Shown: positions 41,715 to 53,017, counted from the first letter of the stretch. The stretch is DNA of 64,000 nucleotides from Abiotrophia defectiva ATCC 49176 (GCF_000160075.2 NZ_KI535340.1:1265396-1329395), one strand, 5' to 3'. Numbers and translations: made by a program. The notes: a model not told the origin generated them from the letters alone.

Positions 41715-43235
41715 ATGACAGAGCGTTTAGAAGATCGTTTACGTCAACAGATCCGCCGCTTTAGATCGCAAGACAATTTAGAAGAGATCGGGACGGTCAC
41801 CTTTATCGGTGACGGGATTGCCCGTGTTATTGGGTTAGAGAATGTCATGTCGGGTGAGATGGTCGAGTTTGCCAACGGCTCTATCGGCATGGTGCAAAAC
41901 CTAGAATCCAATGATGTGGGGATTATTATTTTCGGTAAGTATGAGAATATCCACGAGGGTGACTTAGTCCGCCGTCTGGGTAAAATCATGGAAGTCCCAG
42001 TAGGTCCTGGTCTATTGGGTCGTGTTGTGGACCCTTTAGGTCGTCCATTGGATGGCTTAGGCCGGATTGACAGCAACCGCACCCGTCCAGTTGAAACACC
42101 TGCGCCTGGTATCATGGACCGTCAGAGTGTGAATGAGCCAATGCAAACAGGGATTAAGGCCGTTGACGCCTTGGTACCAATTGGTCGTGGTCAACGGGAA
42201 CTGATTATCGGGGACCGTAAGACTGGTAAGACTTCCTTAGCGGTTGATGCCATTATTAACCAAAAGGGTAAGGATGTTATCTGTATCTATGTGGCCATTG
42301 GTCAGAAGGAATCCACGGTTAAGAACCTGGTCAACACCTTAGAACAGTATGGCGCCATGGACTATACCGTCGTCGTGACGGCTTCTGCCTCACAACCTGC
42401 GCCTTTACTTTACCTAGCGCCTTATTCAGGGACCGCTATCGGGGAAGAATTTATGTATAATGGTCAGCACGTCTTGGTGGTCTACGATGACCTATCCAAA
42501 CAAGCGGCGGCCTATCGTGAAATGTCCCTCCTGCTCAAACGACCACCAGGTCGTGAAGCTTATCCAGGGGACGTCTTCTACTTGCACTCACGCCTCTTAG
42601 AGCGCAGTGCCAAACTTAGTGACGCCTTAGGTGGTGGGTCCTTGACCTCACTGCCAATCGTGGAAACCCAGGCTGGTGACATCTCCGCCTACATTCCAAC
42701 CAACGTCATTTCCATTACCGACGGTCAAATCTTCTTGGAAAGTGATCTCTTCTTCTCGGGCATTCGACCAGCTATTAATGCCGGTCTGTCAGTTTCCCGG
42801 GTAGGGGGGGCAGCCCAACTTAAGCCAATGAAACAGGTCTCTGGGACCTTGCGGATTGACTTGGCTAGCTACCGTGAATTAGAAGCCTTCACTCAGTTCG
42901 GTTCAGACCTAGATGCGGCAACCCAACACAAGCTCAACCGTGGGAAACGGACCGTAGCGGTGCTCAAGCAGAAGCTGCACAAGACCTTGCCAGTTGAAGA
43001 ACAAGTGGTCATCCTCTATGCCTTGATTCATGGCTATATGGATTCTGTACCACTGGAAATGATTGAAGACTATCAAGACCAACTTATGACCTTCTTCCGA
43101 GATAACTACGATGTCATCTTGCATGAGATTGTGACCAAGAAGGTTCTACCTGATCAACAGCTCATGGATAGCATCTTGGCTGAATTCGGCCAACGCTTTC
43201 AACCATTGAGTGCGCGGCCTTTGGTCGCTGACTAA
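41715..43235 (+). CDS. atpA: F-ATPase subunit alpha
   Basis: This 506-residue non-catalytic nucleotide-binding subunit has the P-loop GDRKTGKTS (166-174), the arginine finger region in [17 protein letters not shown], and a full C-terminal helical domain. The N-terminal helix, which normally binds delta, reads [15 protein letters not shown] and looks like segments inside the odd delta subunit. It starts immediately after the atpH stop. Confidence 0.98.
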   Translation: MTERLEDRLRQQIRRFRSQDNLEEIGTVTFIGDGIARVIGLENVMSGEMVEFANGSIGMVQNLESNDVGIIIFGKYENIHEGDLVRRLGKIMEVPVGPGLLGRVVDPLGRPLDGLGRIDSNRTRPVETPAPGIMDRQSVNEPMQTGIKAVDALVPIGRGQRELIIGDRKTGKTSLAVDAIINQKGKDVICIYVAIGQKESTVKNLVNTLEQYGAMDYTVVVTASASQPAPLLYLAPYSGTAIGEEFMYNGQHVLVVYDDLSKQAAAYREMSLLLKRPPGREAYPGDVFYLHSRLLERSAKLSDALGGGSLTSLPIVETQAGDISAYIPTNVISITDGQIFLESDLFFSGIRPAINAGLSVSRVGGAAQLKPMKQVSGTLRIDLASYRELEAFTQFGSDLDAATQHKLNRGKRTVAVLKQKLHKTLPVEEQVVILYALIHGYMDSVPLEMIEDYQDQLMTFFRDNYDVILHEIVTKKVLPDQQLMDSILAEFGQRFQPLSARPLVAD

Positions 43236-43257
43236 GCCTGAGGAGGGGCGGACATAA

Positions 43258-44199
43258 ATGGCTTTAAATGAAATTAAAAAGCGGATTGAGTCCACTAAAA
43301 AGACTGCCCAAATCACCAATGCCATGCGGATGGTGTCGGCTGCCAAGTATAACAAGATGGCCCAAGACGCCAAGGATTACTTCCTCTATGCTGAGAAAGT
43401 GCGCAAGATGGTCTCCCATGTGGCGAAGTCCCAGTTGGAGCTCTTAGATGATGGGGTGCCCATTCGTCAAGACGGGCTCAACTATATCGACTTTCACGAT
43501 ATGCTCTTAGAGCGTCCCGTTAAGAAGACCGGCTATCTGATTATTTCCTCAGACCGTGGTTTGGCGGGGAGCTACAACTCCTCCATAATCAAGGCGGTCC
43601 AACAGATGTTTGAAGAAGACCATGCTGACAAGAGTGAGATTGTGGTCTTAGCCATTGGGGAGCCGATTGCCAAGTTTTGTCGGGAGAACGGCTACTATGT
43701 AGCCAAGGAAATGCACGACATTTCTGACCGACCAACCTTCGGTGAGGTACAAGCCATCGTCAAACGGGCGGTCAAGCTCTTCAAGGAGCAGGCCTTTGAT
43801 GCCCTCTATGTCTGCTACAATCACCATATTAACGCGGTTAGTTCCCAATTCCGGGCTGACCAGGTCTTGCCTTTGACTGATTTAGATGTCTTAGATGAGG
43901 ACGAGGATGATATGGCCAATGTTGACTATCTAGTAGAGCCCTCTCAAGGGGCCTTGCTGGACGTACTCCTGCCACAGTTTGCAGAGAGTCAGATTTATGG
44001 GGCCATTGTCGATGCCAAGACGGCTGAACACGGCAGTCGTATGAACGCTATGCGCAGTGCGACGGACGCAGCCAATGAGATGATTGACGCCTTGAAACAA
44101 CAATTTAACCAAGAACGTCAATTACGAGTAACCAATGAAATTTTAGAGATTATCAATGGGGCCAATGCCCTGAATGATAATAAGAAGAAGGAGGATTAG
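43258..44199 (+). CDS. atpG: F-ATPase subunit gamma
   Basis: This 313-residue central rotor shaft has the N-terminal helix IKKRIESTKKTAQITNAMRMVSAAKYNK and the C-terminal MNAMRSATDAANEMI, which form the coiled coil inside alpha3beta3. It is slightly longer than most homologues because of acidic insertions (for example DEDEDDMANVDY near residues 206-217), as often seen in Lactobacillales. Confidence 0.97.
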   Translation: MALNEIKKRIESTKKTAQITNAMRMVSAAKYNKMAQDAKDYFLYAEKVRKMVSHVAKSQLELLDDGVPIRQDGLNYIDFHDMLLERPVKKTGYLIISSDRGLAGSYNSSIIKAVQQMFEEDHADKSEIVVLAIGEPIAKFCRENGYYVAKEMHDISDRPTFGEVQAIVKRAVKLFKEQAFDALYVCYNHHINAVSSQFRADQVLPLTDLDVLDEDEDDMANVDYLVEPSQGALLDVLLPQFAESQIYGAIVDAKTAEHGSRMNAMRSATDAANEMIDALKQQFNQERQLRVTNEILEIINGANALNDNKKKED

Positions 44200-45660
<1,461 letters not shown>

Positions 45661-45673
45661 GAAGGTGACCACT

Positions 45674-46120
45674 ATGGCCAATCCAAAGGACCAGCATACC
45701 ATGCGGGTACGCATTTACTCGCCTCAAGGGGTTATCTATGATCACCAAGCCCTGTCCTGCAGTGTTCGGGCAGTAGATGGTGGCCTAACCGTTCTACCTA
45801 ACCATACGCCAATTTTGGCACCGCTAGAACTTAGCGTTGTCAAGGTGGTTCGGGTACATGAAGGCTTTACTGATGACTTTATCGCTATTAATGGTGGCGT
45901 CTTGGAAATGCGCAACAATGAAGTAGAGATTATCTCTAACTACGCTATCCGAGGCAAAGACATCGATGAAGCCCAAGTCAGCGTGGAACAACAAGAAGCC
46001 GAGATTAATATGCAAGAAGCTATTGCTAACAAGGATAACAAGGCCTTTGTCAAGGCTAAGATTGAATTGGACCGGGCAATGAACAAGATTACGGCCTTCC
46101 GCCGCAAGCGGGGCCTCTAG
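45674..46120 (+). CDS. atpC: F-ATPase subunit epsilon
   Basis: This 148-residue subunit has an N-terminal beta-sandwich (RIYSPQGVIYDHQ, GGLTVLPNHTPILAPLE) and a C-terminal helical hairpin (about 95-145) that inhibits hydrolysis. The start at 45674 is set by AAGGTG; a GTG three codons earlier overlaps that site. Last gene of the operon, followed by a strong terminator. Confidence 0.95.
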   Translation: MANPKDQHTMRVRIYSPQGVIYDHQALSCSVRAVDGGLTVLPNHTPILAPLELSVVKVVRVHEGFTDDFIAINGGVLEMRNNEVEIISNYAIRGKDIDEAQVSVEQQEAEINMQEAIANKDNKAFVKAKIELDRAMNKITAFRRKRGL

Positions 46121-46121
46121 G

Positions 46122-46150
46122 AAAAGGGCTGAATATCAGCCCTTTTTTCA
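46122..46150 (+). terminator. F-ATPase operon terminator
   Basis: An 11-bp stem (46122-46132 with 46136-46146) ends in T residues. Confidence 0.88.
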
Positions 46151-46231
46151 TGCCTGAGAGGGCAATTAGCTCGCATTTTTAAGTGGGATGGGCTATAATG
46201 AACTGTTATTAAAGTGAGAAAGGAAGAGCTC

Positions 46232-46909
46232 ATGTCAGCTTATGTTATTTTAGTCAGACTCTGTCTGGCCATCCTCTTCGCTGGGGTTATCGGTTATGAC
46301 CGCCAACGTAAGAATCGACCGGCCGGTCTGCGCACCCATATTTTAGTCTGTATCGGAGCTACCGCTATCTCCATGATTCAAGCGGCGGTATTCTATCAAA
46401 AAATAAATGAATACCCTCAAATTTCGGTAGACCAAGTGCGTTTATTAGCTCCTATCGTCAGCGGGATTGGTTTCTTAGGTGCTGGGACCATCGTGGTTAC
46501 CAAGCAAAGGGTTGCTGGCCTGACTACGGCTGCTTCCCTCTGGACAACAGCGGCGCTGGGGATAGCCCTCGGTATGGGTTATTATGAAATTGCTGGTTTG
46601 ACCTTCTTAGGGGTTATTTTCTCCCTAACGGTCATTCGCTTTATTGTCCGTATCCCGGATGTTAAGCGTCTCGAAATCCATTATGTCCATCGCGTAGCAA
46701 CCAAGGAATTCTTTGCCGACTTCTTCAAGACTCATCACATTGAACTGACCGATGTTCAATTCGATGTGACCAATGTAGACGGTAAGAAGATTTATCGCAA
46801 TACCTTCACCATTCATTTGCCTAAGGACCTTACCCATGTGCAATTAATTGAAGAATTATCCACTAATCCGGATATTATGAAAGTTCGACTAGTCTCTATT
46901 AATGAATAG
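46232..46909 (+). CDS. MgtC/SapB-family membrane protein
   Basis: This 225-residue protein has four to five N-terminal membrane helices with the family motifs GYDRQRKNRPAGLRTHILVCIGA and GIGFLGAGTIVV. A cytoplasmic C-terminal domain (about 140-225) follows. MgtC relatives act in magnesium-limited survival and, in some bacteria, modulate F-ATPase activity, so its place right after the atp operon is suggestive but not proof. TATAAT at 46194-46199 may be its -10; GAAAGGAAG precedes the ATG. Confidence 0.9.
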   Translation: MSAYVILVRLCLAILFAGVIGYDRQRKNRPAGLRTHILVCIGATAISMIQAAVFYQKINEYPQISVDQVRLLAPIVSGIGFLGAGTIVVTKQRVAGLTTAASLWTTAALGIALGMGYYEIAGLTFLGVIFSLTVIRFIVRIPDVKRLEIHYVHRVATKEFFADFFKTHHIELTDVQFDVTNVDGKKIYRNTFTIHLPKDLTHVQLIEELSTNPDIMKVRLVSINE

Positions 46910-46910
46910 C

Positions 46911-46939
46911 TTGTCATGATCCAACTTTTCTGCTACACT
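46911..46939 (+). promoter_or_regulatory. Promoter of T-box leader 1
   Basis: TTGTCA (46911-46916) and TACACT (46934-46939) are 17 bp apart. The -10 region CTTTTCTGCTACACT is shared with the promoter of T-box leader 2. Confidence 0.7.
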
Positions 46940-46949
46940 TAGTGTATTC

Positions 46950-47184
46950 ACATAAGAGACGATGAAGAGAAGGGGTTCAACCGACTAATCCAGAGAGGAA
47001 GCCTCAGGCTGAAAGCTTCCACAGGATGAACCAAGTAGCTCAGAGTATCAGGTGCCAACGACAGCCCACTGTCCAGTAGTCACTGACGGAGGAGACACTC
47101 CGATAGCAACAGACGAGTGATAAACTTAGGTGGTACCGCAACTTAGCTCGCCCTAGGCAGCCTTGTGCTGACTAGGGCGAGTTT
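46950..47184 (+). promoter_or_regulatory. T-box leader 1 (valine type), upstream of the ATPase gene
   Basis: A complete T-box architecture is visible: GATGAAGAG kink-turn region, AGAGAGGAAGC distal stem, the probable specifier GTA (47035-47037) below the GGTTCA/TGAACC helix, AGGTGGTACCGC T-box bulge (about 47129-47140), and competing terminator CTCGCCCTA/TAGGGCGAG (47147-47155 with 47173-47181). GTA specifies valine. The terminator is followed by only three T, and a TATAAT stands at 47202-47207, so the switch may be leaky or decayed. Confidence 0.85.
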
Positions 47185-47264
47185 GACTTACCCATATATG
47201 ATATAATCGTCTGGATCCAGCCCATTGTTAAGTAAAGAAAGGGGTATTTAAAGGGGGATTAATA

Positions 47265-47984
47265 GTGTTTGTTAGAGCGATTAGACCGTTGTTTTTTTCG
47301 TGTGAATGTAGGAATATCCAGCTATACGATAGGTTGAAGTTTTTAAATAATATGGATGATAAGGGACTGCACTTTGGTAAGATTACACTTTTTACCGGGT
47401 TAAATGGATCAGGAAAGACGACTATTCTAAACATTATCGCCAATAAATTAGGCATTCGCGAAAGTGGAGGGTCCAGAAACTTCATAGGCAATCGTCAGAC
47501 AGAGCCGGAACAATACGCTGATTTATTCAGATTAGTAAGAGTAGCGTCCCAAAGAGAGAAAGATGCCTTTTATTTTCGGGCGGATACGTTTTATCAAACG
47601 AAGCGGTTTGTCGATGACTATCAGTTGAATGACTACTATGGCGTTAAATCAATGAATAATTTTTCGAACGGAGAGAGTTTCATGCGTTTTGTCCAATTTC
47701 GCTTGAAGGATAGTGGGGTTTATTTGTTCGACGAGCCTGAAGCTGCACTTTCACCTAGTATGCAGATGACATTATTAGTAGAGTTTAAGCGTATGTTAGA
47801 CCATGGATGCCAGCTCATTATAGCTACTCACTCTCCGATATTGCTTGCATATCCTGGTGCTGTAATTTACGAGATTAATGATAGTGAAATTACTCAGAAA
47901 TCATATGAAGAGACGGAAGTGTTTAATACCTATTCCTTATTCATTAATAATCACCATCGCATGATTGATCAACTACTCGATTGA
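47265..47984 (+). CDS. ABC/AAA-type predicted ATPase
   Basis: This 239-residue soluble ATPase has Walker A GLNGSGKT (45-52), an ABC-like signature FSNGES (133-138), Walker B VYLFDEPEA (152-160) and the H-loop IIATHSP (185-191). It belongs with stand-alone predicted ATPases of the Rad50/SMC-like ABC group (COG3910-type) whose role is unknown; some relatives act in phage defence or DNA repair. It starts with GTG after AAAGGGGG. Base composition is visibly lower in GC than valS or atpD. It lies alone between two copies of a valine T-box leader, suggesting insertion. Confidence 0.82.
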   Translation: MFVRAIRPLFFSCECRNIQLYDRLKFLNNMDDKGLHFGKITLFTGLNGSGKTTILNIIANKLGIRESGGSRNFIGNRQTEPEQYADLFRLVRVASQREKDAFYFRADTFYQTKRFVDDYQLNDYYGVKSMNNFSNGESFMRFVQFRLKDSGVYLFDEPEAALSPSMQMTLLVEFKRMLDHGCQLIIATHSPILLAYPGAVIYEINDSEITQKSYEETEVFNTYSLFINNHHRMIDQLLD

Positions 47985-47995
47985 TGTAAAGTCAC

Positions 47996-48024
47996 TTGCC
48001 TTAATGCCTCTTTTCTGCTACACT
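47996..48024 (+). promoter_or_regulatory. valS promoter
   Basis: TTGCCT (47996-48001) and TACACT (48019-48024) are 17 bp apart. Confidence 0.68.
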
Positions 48025-48039
48025 AACTATATCACATAA

Positions 48040-48268
48040 CTAACGATGAAGAGAGTCGGTTCACCGCCCACCCCAGAGAGGAAGCCATCGGCTGCAAGCT
48101 TCCATAGGATGAACCCAGTAGCTCAGAGTATCAGGTGCCAACGGCCCCAGGCCCAGTAGTCCCTGACGGAGGAGGCACTCCGATAGCAACAGATGAGTAA
48201 CAAAACTTAGGTGGTACCGCGAGACCCTCGCCCTAGGCAGCAACAGGCTGACTAGGGCGAGTTTTTTC
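48040..48268 (+). promoter_or_regulatory. T-box leader 2 (valine) of valS
   Basis: It has the same architecture as leader 1 and high similarity throughout: GATGAAGAG, AGAGAGGAAGC, probable specifier GTA (48118-48120), AGGTGGTACCGCG (48209-48221) and terminator CTCGCCCTA/TAGGGCGAG (48227-48235 with 48253-48261) with six T. Uncharged tRNA-Val should stabilise the antiterminator and switch on valS. The TGGT bulge fits the ACCA end of tRNA-Val. Confidence 0.92.
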
Positions 48269-48300
48269 GTAGTAGGAAGACAATACTATTTCGTTCTTGT

Positions 48301-48515
48301 CCGTGTACCTCAAGTGAAAATCTGGAGTCGTGTCCGAACTGACAGCCTTAGGGCGCTAAGGATGTCAAGCGTATGAGCAGTCGTAGGAGCCTTTGGCGAC
48401 GTACGAATGCCATAGCTGGGCAAGCTGGAAGACTCCGCAGGAGGCTGGAGGCGGTCCCGCTCTTAGGGCTGTCAGTTCGGCTCGAGTGACGGAAGATTTT
48501 CACGTTTTTAGGCAC
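48301..48515. repeat. Long inverted-repeat element in the valS leader
   Basis: Outer arms GTGAAAATCT (48314-48323) and AGATTTTCAC (48494-48503), and inner arms CCGAACTGACAGCC (48334-48347) and its exact complement (48467-48480), fold about 190 bp into one long hairpin. Weak pairing extends outward (GTGTACCT with AGGCAC). The interior contains further small hairpins (for example CTCC/GGAG near 48433-48443). No open frame spans it. It may be a miniature inverted-repeat element or a structured RNA; it lies in the transcribed leader between the T-box terminator and valS. Confidence 0.75.
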
Positions 48516-48567
48516 AAGACGGCGCATTTCTCCACCCACCCATCGTTAATTTTATAAGGAGGACATT

Positions 48568-51210
48568 ATGACCAAAGAACTATCAACCAAATATAATCCC
48601 CAGGCCATTGAAGCCGGGAAATACGAAGAGTGGTTAGAACGTGGCGTCTTTAAGCCATCGGAAGACCCAGAAGCAGAGCCTTATTCCATTGTCATTCCAC
48701 CACCAAACGTAACCGGTAAACTCCATCTGGGCCATGCCTGGGACGTTACCTTGCAAGATATGATTATCCGTCAGAAACGGATGCAAGGCTTTGACACCCT
48801 CTGGTTACCTGGTATGGACCATGCCGGCATTGCCACCCAAGCCAAGGTCGAAGAAAAATTACGTGGCCAAGGCCTGTCTCGCTATGACCTGGGCCGGGAG
48901 AAATTCCTGGAACAAACCTGGGCTTGGAAGGAAGAATATGCTGGCCATATTCGCCAACAATGGGCTAAGATGGGGATTTCTGTCGACTACAGCCGCGAAC
49001 GCTTTACCTTGGATGAGGGCTTGTCAGAAGCTGTTAAGAAGGTTTTCGTAACCCTCTATGAAAAGGACTTGCTCTATCGTGGCGAATACATCATCAACTG
49101 GGACCCAGCAGCTAAGACTTCCTTATCTGATATCGAAGTCATCCATAAGGATGTAGAGGGTGCTTTCTACCATATGAAGTATCCTTTGGCAGACGGTTCA
49201 GGTTACTTAGAAGTGGCGACTACCCGTCCTGAAACCCTCTTAGGGGATACGGCCGTGGCAGTTCACCCGGACGATGAACGCTATCAAGCCTTGATTGGCA
49301 AGAAGGTTATCTTGCCATTAGTTAACCGCGAAATTCCAGTGATTGCTGATGAATATGTGGAGCAAGACTTTGGGACTGGGGTAGTTAAAATTACGCCAGC
49401 TCACGACCCTAACGACTTTGAAGTGGGGAACCGTCATGACTTGCCACGTATCAATGTCATGAACGATGATGCCACCATGAACGAATTAGCAGGCAAGTAC
49501 CAAGGTATGGATCGCTTTGCTGCACGTAAGGCGGTGGTAGCGGACTTAGACGCTGCTGGCCTCTTAATCAAGATTGAACAACACTTGCACTCTGTGGGTC
49601 ACTCTGAACGGACTGGTGTCGTGGTAGAACCTCGTCTGTCGACTCAATGGTTTGTCCGCATGGGACCTTTGGCTGAGCAAGCCATTGCCGCTCAGAAGGC
49701 TCAAGGGGAGAATACCGTTAACTTCTACCCACCGCGCTTTAACGATGCCTACATTCGTTGGATGGAAAACATTCACGACTGGGTAGTATCCCGTCAACTC
49801 TGGTGGGGGCACCAAATCCCAGCCTGGTACCACAATGAGACAGGTGAGGTTTATGTAGGCATGGAAGCTCCTGCAGATAGCCAAAACTGGACCCAAGACC
49901 CAGACGTCTTAGATACCTGGTTCTCAAGTGCCCTCTGGCCATTCTCTACCATGGGTTGGCCTGATGAGGAGTCAGCTGACTTCAAACGCTACTTCCCTAA
50001 CAACACCTTGGTAACGGGTTATGACATCCTGACCTTCTGGGTCAGCCGCATGATGTTCCAAAGTTTGGAATTCACCGGTCGTCGTCCTTTCCAAAATGTC
50101 CTCATCCATGGTTTGATTCGAGACGCGGAAGGTCGCAAGATGTCCAAATCCCTGGGTAACGGGGTGGATCCAATGGATATCATCGAGCAGTATGGGGTAG
50201 ACTCCCTGCGTTGGTTCCTGGCCAATGGTTCAGCACCTGGCCAAGATGTCCGCTTCTCGACTGATAAGATGGATGCAGCTTGGAACTTCATCAACAAGAT
50301 TTGGAATGCCAGCCGTTATGTGCTCATGAACGTGGGCGACTTGACCTTGGATAACTTGTCCATTGGCCAAGACTTGACCCTAGCGGATCGTTGGATTCTA
50401 GCCCGTCTCCAAACCACCATTGCAGATGTGACCCGTCTCTTCGAACGCTTCGAGTTCGGAGAAGCTGGCCGTATCCTCTATAGCTTCATCTGGGACGACT
50501 ACTGTGACTGGTACATTGAAATGACCAAGGAGCAACTCCAAGACAAGGAAGCCGCTAATACAACCACCAAATCTATTTTGGTCTTTGTCTTAGATCAATT
50601 CCTCCGTCTGCTCCACCCAATCATGCCATTTGTAACGGAAGAAATCTGGCAACAAATTGGTGGCCAAGACAAGTCCATCGTAGTGGCGGACTATCCACGT
50701 ATAATGGAGGCTTACCAAGATAGCCAAGTGGAGGCCCAAATGGCTCAATTAATGGAATTGATTCGTGCCGTGCGGACCATCCGTAACGAGATGAATACGC
50801 CATTATCTAAGCCGGTAGATCTCTTCATTAAGGTCCAAGATGTAGCAGGCCAAGCCCTCTTGGAGGCTAACCAAGCCTACATCAAGCGCTTCTGTAACCC
50901 AGCGCAGCTGCTAATCAGCCAAGCACCCGAGCATCCAGAAGAAGTGGTAACTCAGGTCTTGAACTTCGCTGAGATTTTAATGCCACTTAAGGGCTTGATT
51001 AAGCTAGAAGATGAGTTAGCCCGTCTGGAAGGCGAACAAGCTAAGTTGGAAAAAGAAGTGGCACGTATTGATGGCAAATTGTCTAACGAGAAATTCGTTT
51101 CACGCGCGCCTGAGCAAGTGGTGGCGGAAGAGCGCAACAAGCGTCAAGGCTACCTTAGCCAATTAGAGACTGTCAAGGAACGGATTCAACAAGTCAAAGA
51201 CTTAATGTAA
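48568..51210 (+). CDS. valS: Valyl-tRNA synthetase
   Basis: ValS charges tRNA-Val with valine. The 880-residue class I enzyme has the HIGH-type motif HLGH (53-56) in [15 protein letters not shown], the editing domain with [18 protein letters not shown] (524-528), and a C-terminal coiled coil (about 815-880) that grips the tRNA. TAAGGAGG precedes the ATG. It is controlled by the valine T-box upstream and is followed by folC, a linkage common in Firmicutes. Confidence 0.99.
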   Translation: MTKELSTKYNPQAIEAGKYEEWLERGVFKPSEDPEAEPYSIVIPPPNVTGKLHLGHAWDVTLQDMIIRQKRMQGFDTLWLPGMDHAGIATQAKVEEKLRGQGLSRYDLGREKFLEQTWAWKEEYAGHIRQQWAKMGISVDYSRERFTLDEGLSEAVKKVFVTLYEKDLLYRGEYIINWDPAAKTSLSDIEVIHKDVEGAFYHMKYPLADGSGYLEVATTRPETLLGDTAVAVHPDDERYQALIGKKVILPLVNREIPVIADEYVEQDFGTGVVKITPAHDPNDFEVGNRHDLPRINVMNDDATMNELAGKYQGMDRFAARKAVVADLDAAGLLIKIEQHLHSVGHSERTGVVVEPRLSTQWFVRMGPLAEQAIAAQKAQGENTVNFYPPRFNDAYIRWMENIHDWVVSRQLWWGHQIPAWYHNETGEVYVGMEAPADSQNWTQDPDVLDTWFSSALWPFSTMGWPDEESADFKRYFPNNTLVTGYDILTFWVSRMMFQSLEFTGRRPFQNVLIHGLIRDAEGRKMSKSLGNGVDPMDIIEQYGVDSLRWFLANGSAPGQDVRFSTDKMDAAWNFINKIWNASRYVLMNVGDLTLDNLSIGQDLTLADRWILARLQTTIADVTRLFERFEFGEAGRILYSFIWDDYCDWYIEMTKEQLQDKEAANTTTKSILVFVLDQFLRLLHPIMPFVTEEIWQQIGGQDKSIVVADYPRIMEAYQDSQVEAQMAQLMELIRAVRTIRNEMNTPLSKPVDLFIKVQDVAGQALLEANQAYIKRFCNPAQLLISQAPEHPEEVVTQVLNFAEILMPLKGLIKLEDELARLEGEQAKLEKEVARIDGKLSNEKFVSRAPEQVVAEERNKRQGYLSQLETVKERIQQVKDLM

Positions 51211-51225
51211 GCAGTAAGATAGTAG

Positions 51226-51251
51226 AAGGCTAGGACGTGCGTCCTAGCCTT
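51226..51251 (+). terminator. Hairpin after valS
   Basis: A perfect 11-bp stem (51226-51236 with 51241-51251) has no T run after it, so termination would be weak or factor-dependent and folC may be co-transcribed. Confidence 0.55.
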
Positions 51252-51293
51252 CGGTCTATGCCTTGAATTAAGTTACTGATTAAGGAGGATGTC

Positions 51294-52613
51294 ATGGGAC
51301 AAGAAATGACATGTATTGAAGACGCTCATGACTGGCTCAGTCGCCAGACCAGTCACCAGCTAAGACCAGGTTTTGACCGTATGCGCCAGGCCTTAAGCCT
51401 ATTAGGCCAGCCACAAGTATCGCTGCCAAGTATTATTCAACTAGCCGGTACCAATGGCAAGGGCTCGACCTTGGCCTACTTACAGGGTTTGTTTATCAGC
51501 CAAGGACTGAGAGTGGGGGCCTTTTCCTCGCCCCATATCCTGGCCTTCAACGAGCGACTCATGTTCAACGGTCAGCCCATTGAGGATGAGAAACTTCTGG
51601 AATTGGTCCGCAGCATGGTGGAGCTTAATGAAGAATTGATAGCTCAAGATTGGGGTCCGCTCTCTGGCTTTGAACTCTATACGGTTATGATGCTAGTCTA
51701 TTTCAGCCAGTGTCAGCTTGATGTCTGCCTGATTGAAGCAGGGGTAGGGGGACTCTGGGATTGCACCAATGTGTTAGAGGCTGATATGGCCTTAATTACC
51801 ACTATTGGCTTTGACCACCAGGACCGACTAGGCCATAGTCTGGCGGAGATTGCCCAGCAAAAATTTGGCATTATTAAGCCAAGCACTAAGATAGTGGGGC
51901 TGGGGCGCCTGCCACAAGAAGCCTTGGCAGTCTTACCTGAAATGCTGGTTAATCTCAACTTCCAGGGAGAGGTCATGCAACTAGGCTGGGATTTCAATGC
52001 CACTCCGGCCAAAGAAGGCAAAGGGCTGGCTAAGCGCAGTTGGCAAGTAGAATTGCCGTCTGGGCGACGCTATGACCAGGTGACCATTGCCATGTTGGGC
52101 CAGCACCAGGGAGATAATCTAGCCCTAGCCTTAGCTGCATTTGAAGCTTGGATGAATCAAAAGCAAGGTGAGATTGACTGGGATCAGGCCCTAGCAGCTC
52201 TAGAAGGGGTAAACTGGCAGGGGCGCCTAGAGTGCTTAAGTCAGGCACCGCTTATCTTGGTTGATGGCGCCCATAATAGTCAAGGGCTCCAAGCCTTGGA
52301 TGACTTCCTGACGCATGATTTGGCAGACTACCAGGTGACGGTAATTTTTGCTGGCCTCAAACGCAAGGACCAGGCTAGCCACCTAACTTATCTGCATAAG
52401 TGGGCGGAAGAGGGGATGGCAGTCTATCTGTCGACTTTTGACTATCCTGGGGCCATGACACAAGTTGATTGGCAGGCGCAAACAGCTTTGCCTTTCCTAG
52501 ACTGGCAGCCTAAGCTAACCGACTATCAAGCTGGACAACAGGAGGCAAAAAAAGCCTTGATTTTGACTGGTTCTCTCTATTTTATTAGTCAGGTTAAGGA
52601 ATTTTTGAAATAA
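51294..52613 (+). CDS. folC: Folylpolyglutamate/dihydrofolate synthase
   Basis: FolC adds glutamate to dihydropteroate and to folates. The 439-residue Mur-ligase-family protein has the P-loop GTNGKGSTLAYL near residue 51, the central VGLGRLPQ region, and the C-terminal VDGAHNSQGLQALDDFL. TAAGGAGG precedes the ATG. The position after valS is conserved in Lactobacillales. A neighbouring terminator is shared with the opposing csp gene. Confidence 0.96.
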   Translation: MGQEMTCIEDAHDWLSRQTSHQLRPGFDRMRQALSLLGQPQVSLPSIIQLAGTNGKGSTLAYLQGLFISQGLRVGAFSSPHILAFNERLMFNGQPIEDEKLLELVRSMVELNEELIAQDWGPLSGFELYTVMMLVYFSQCQLDVCLIEAGVGGLWDCTNVLEADMALITTIGFDHQDRLGHSLAEIAQQKFGIIKPSTKIVGLGRLPQEALAVLPEMLVNLNFQGEVMQLGWDFNATPAKEGKGLAKRSWQVELPSGRRYDQVTIAMLGQHQGDNLALALAAFEAWMNQKQGEIDWDQALAALEGVNWQGRLECLSQAPLILVDGAHNSQGLQALDDFLTHDLADYQVTVIFAGLKRKDQASHLTYLHKWAEEGMAVYLSTFDYPGAMTQVDWQAQTALPFLDWQPKLTDYQAGQQEAKKALILTGSLYFISQVKEFLK

Positions 52614-52667
52614 ATTATATATAAAATTAAATTACAAAAACCGGTACCGAAATTTGTCGAAAAAAAT

Positions 52668-52697
52668 AAAGCGATGGAAGCTCCATCGCTTTTTGTG
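52668..52697. terminator. Bidirectional terminator between folC and csp
   Basis: A 10-bp stem (AAAGCGATGG at 52668-52677 with CCATCGCTTT at 52683-52692) with A and T tracts on both sides. Confidence 0.83.
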
Positions 52698-52709
52698 TGT
52701 TAATTGGCA

Positions 52710-52913
52710 TTAAGCTAATTTTTCAACATTTGCTGCTTGAGGACCACGAGCGCCTTCTTCAACTTCGAAGTTAACAACTTGGCCTTCTTCTAAGGTCTTA
52801 TAGCCCTCACCCAAAATAGCAGAAAAGTGAACGAATACATCGTTGCCGTTTTCGCGTTCGATAAAACCGAAGCCTTTTTCTGAGTTAAACCATTTTACCT
52901 TACCTTGCTCCAT
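52710..52913 (-). CDS. Cold-shock protein (second copy)
   Basis: This 67-residue CspA-family protein has KGFGFI and VFVHF intact. It starts [10 protein letters not shown], the more typical form of the two csp genes in the window. AAGGAGG precedes the ATG. A promoter with a 16-bp spacer (TTGCAA at 53040-53045, TATAAT at 53018-53023, minus strand) gives a 5' leader of about 100 nt, as expected for cold-inducible genes. Confidence 0.97.
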   Translation of the reverse strand: MEQGKVKWFNSEKGFGFIERENGNDVFVHFSAILGEGYKTLEEGQVVNFEVEEGARGPQAANVEKLA

Positions 52914-53017
52914 TATGCAATTCCTCCTTGTGCTGTCGCACAGTCTATATTATATTCTAGCCGTCGTTAGAAGGTGATAGGGACATCGCGATCTTACTAA
53001 ACATAAAATATAACTTT

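Noticed and set aside
47265-47984. ATP-binding subunit of a transporter
   Set aside because: No permease is adjacent, and the spacing between Walker A and signature and the FSNGES motif fit stand-alone Rad50-like ATPases better.
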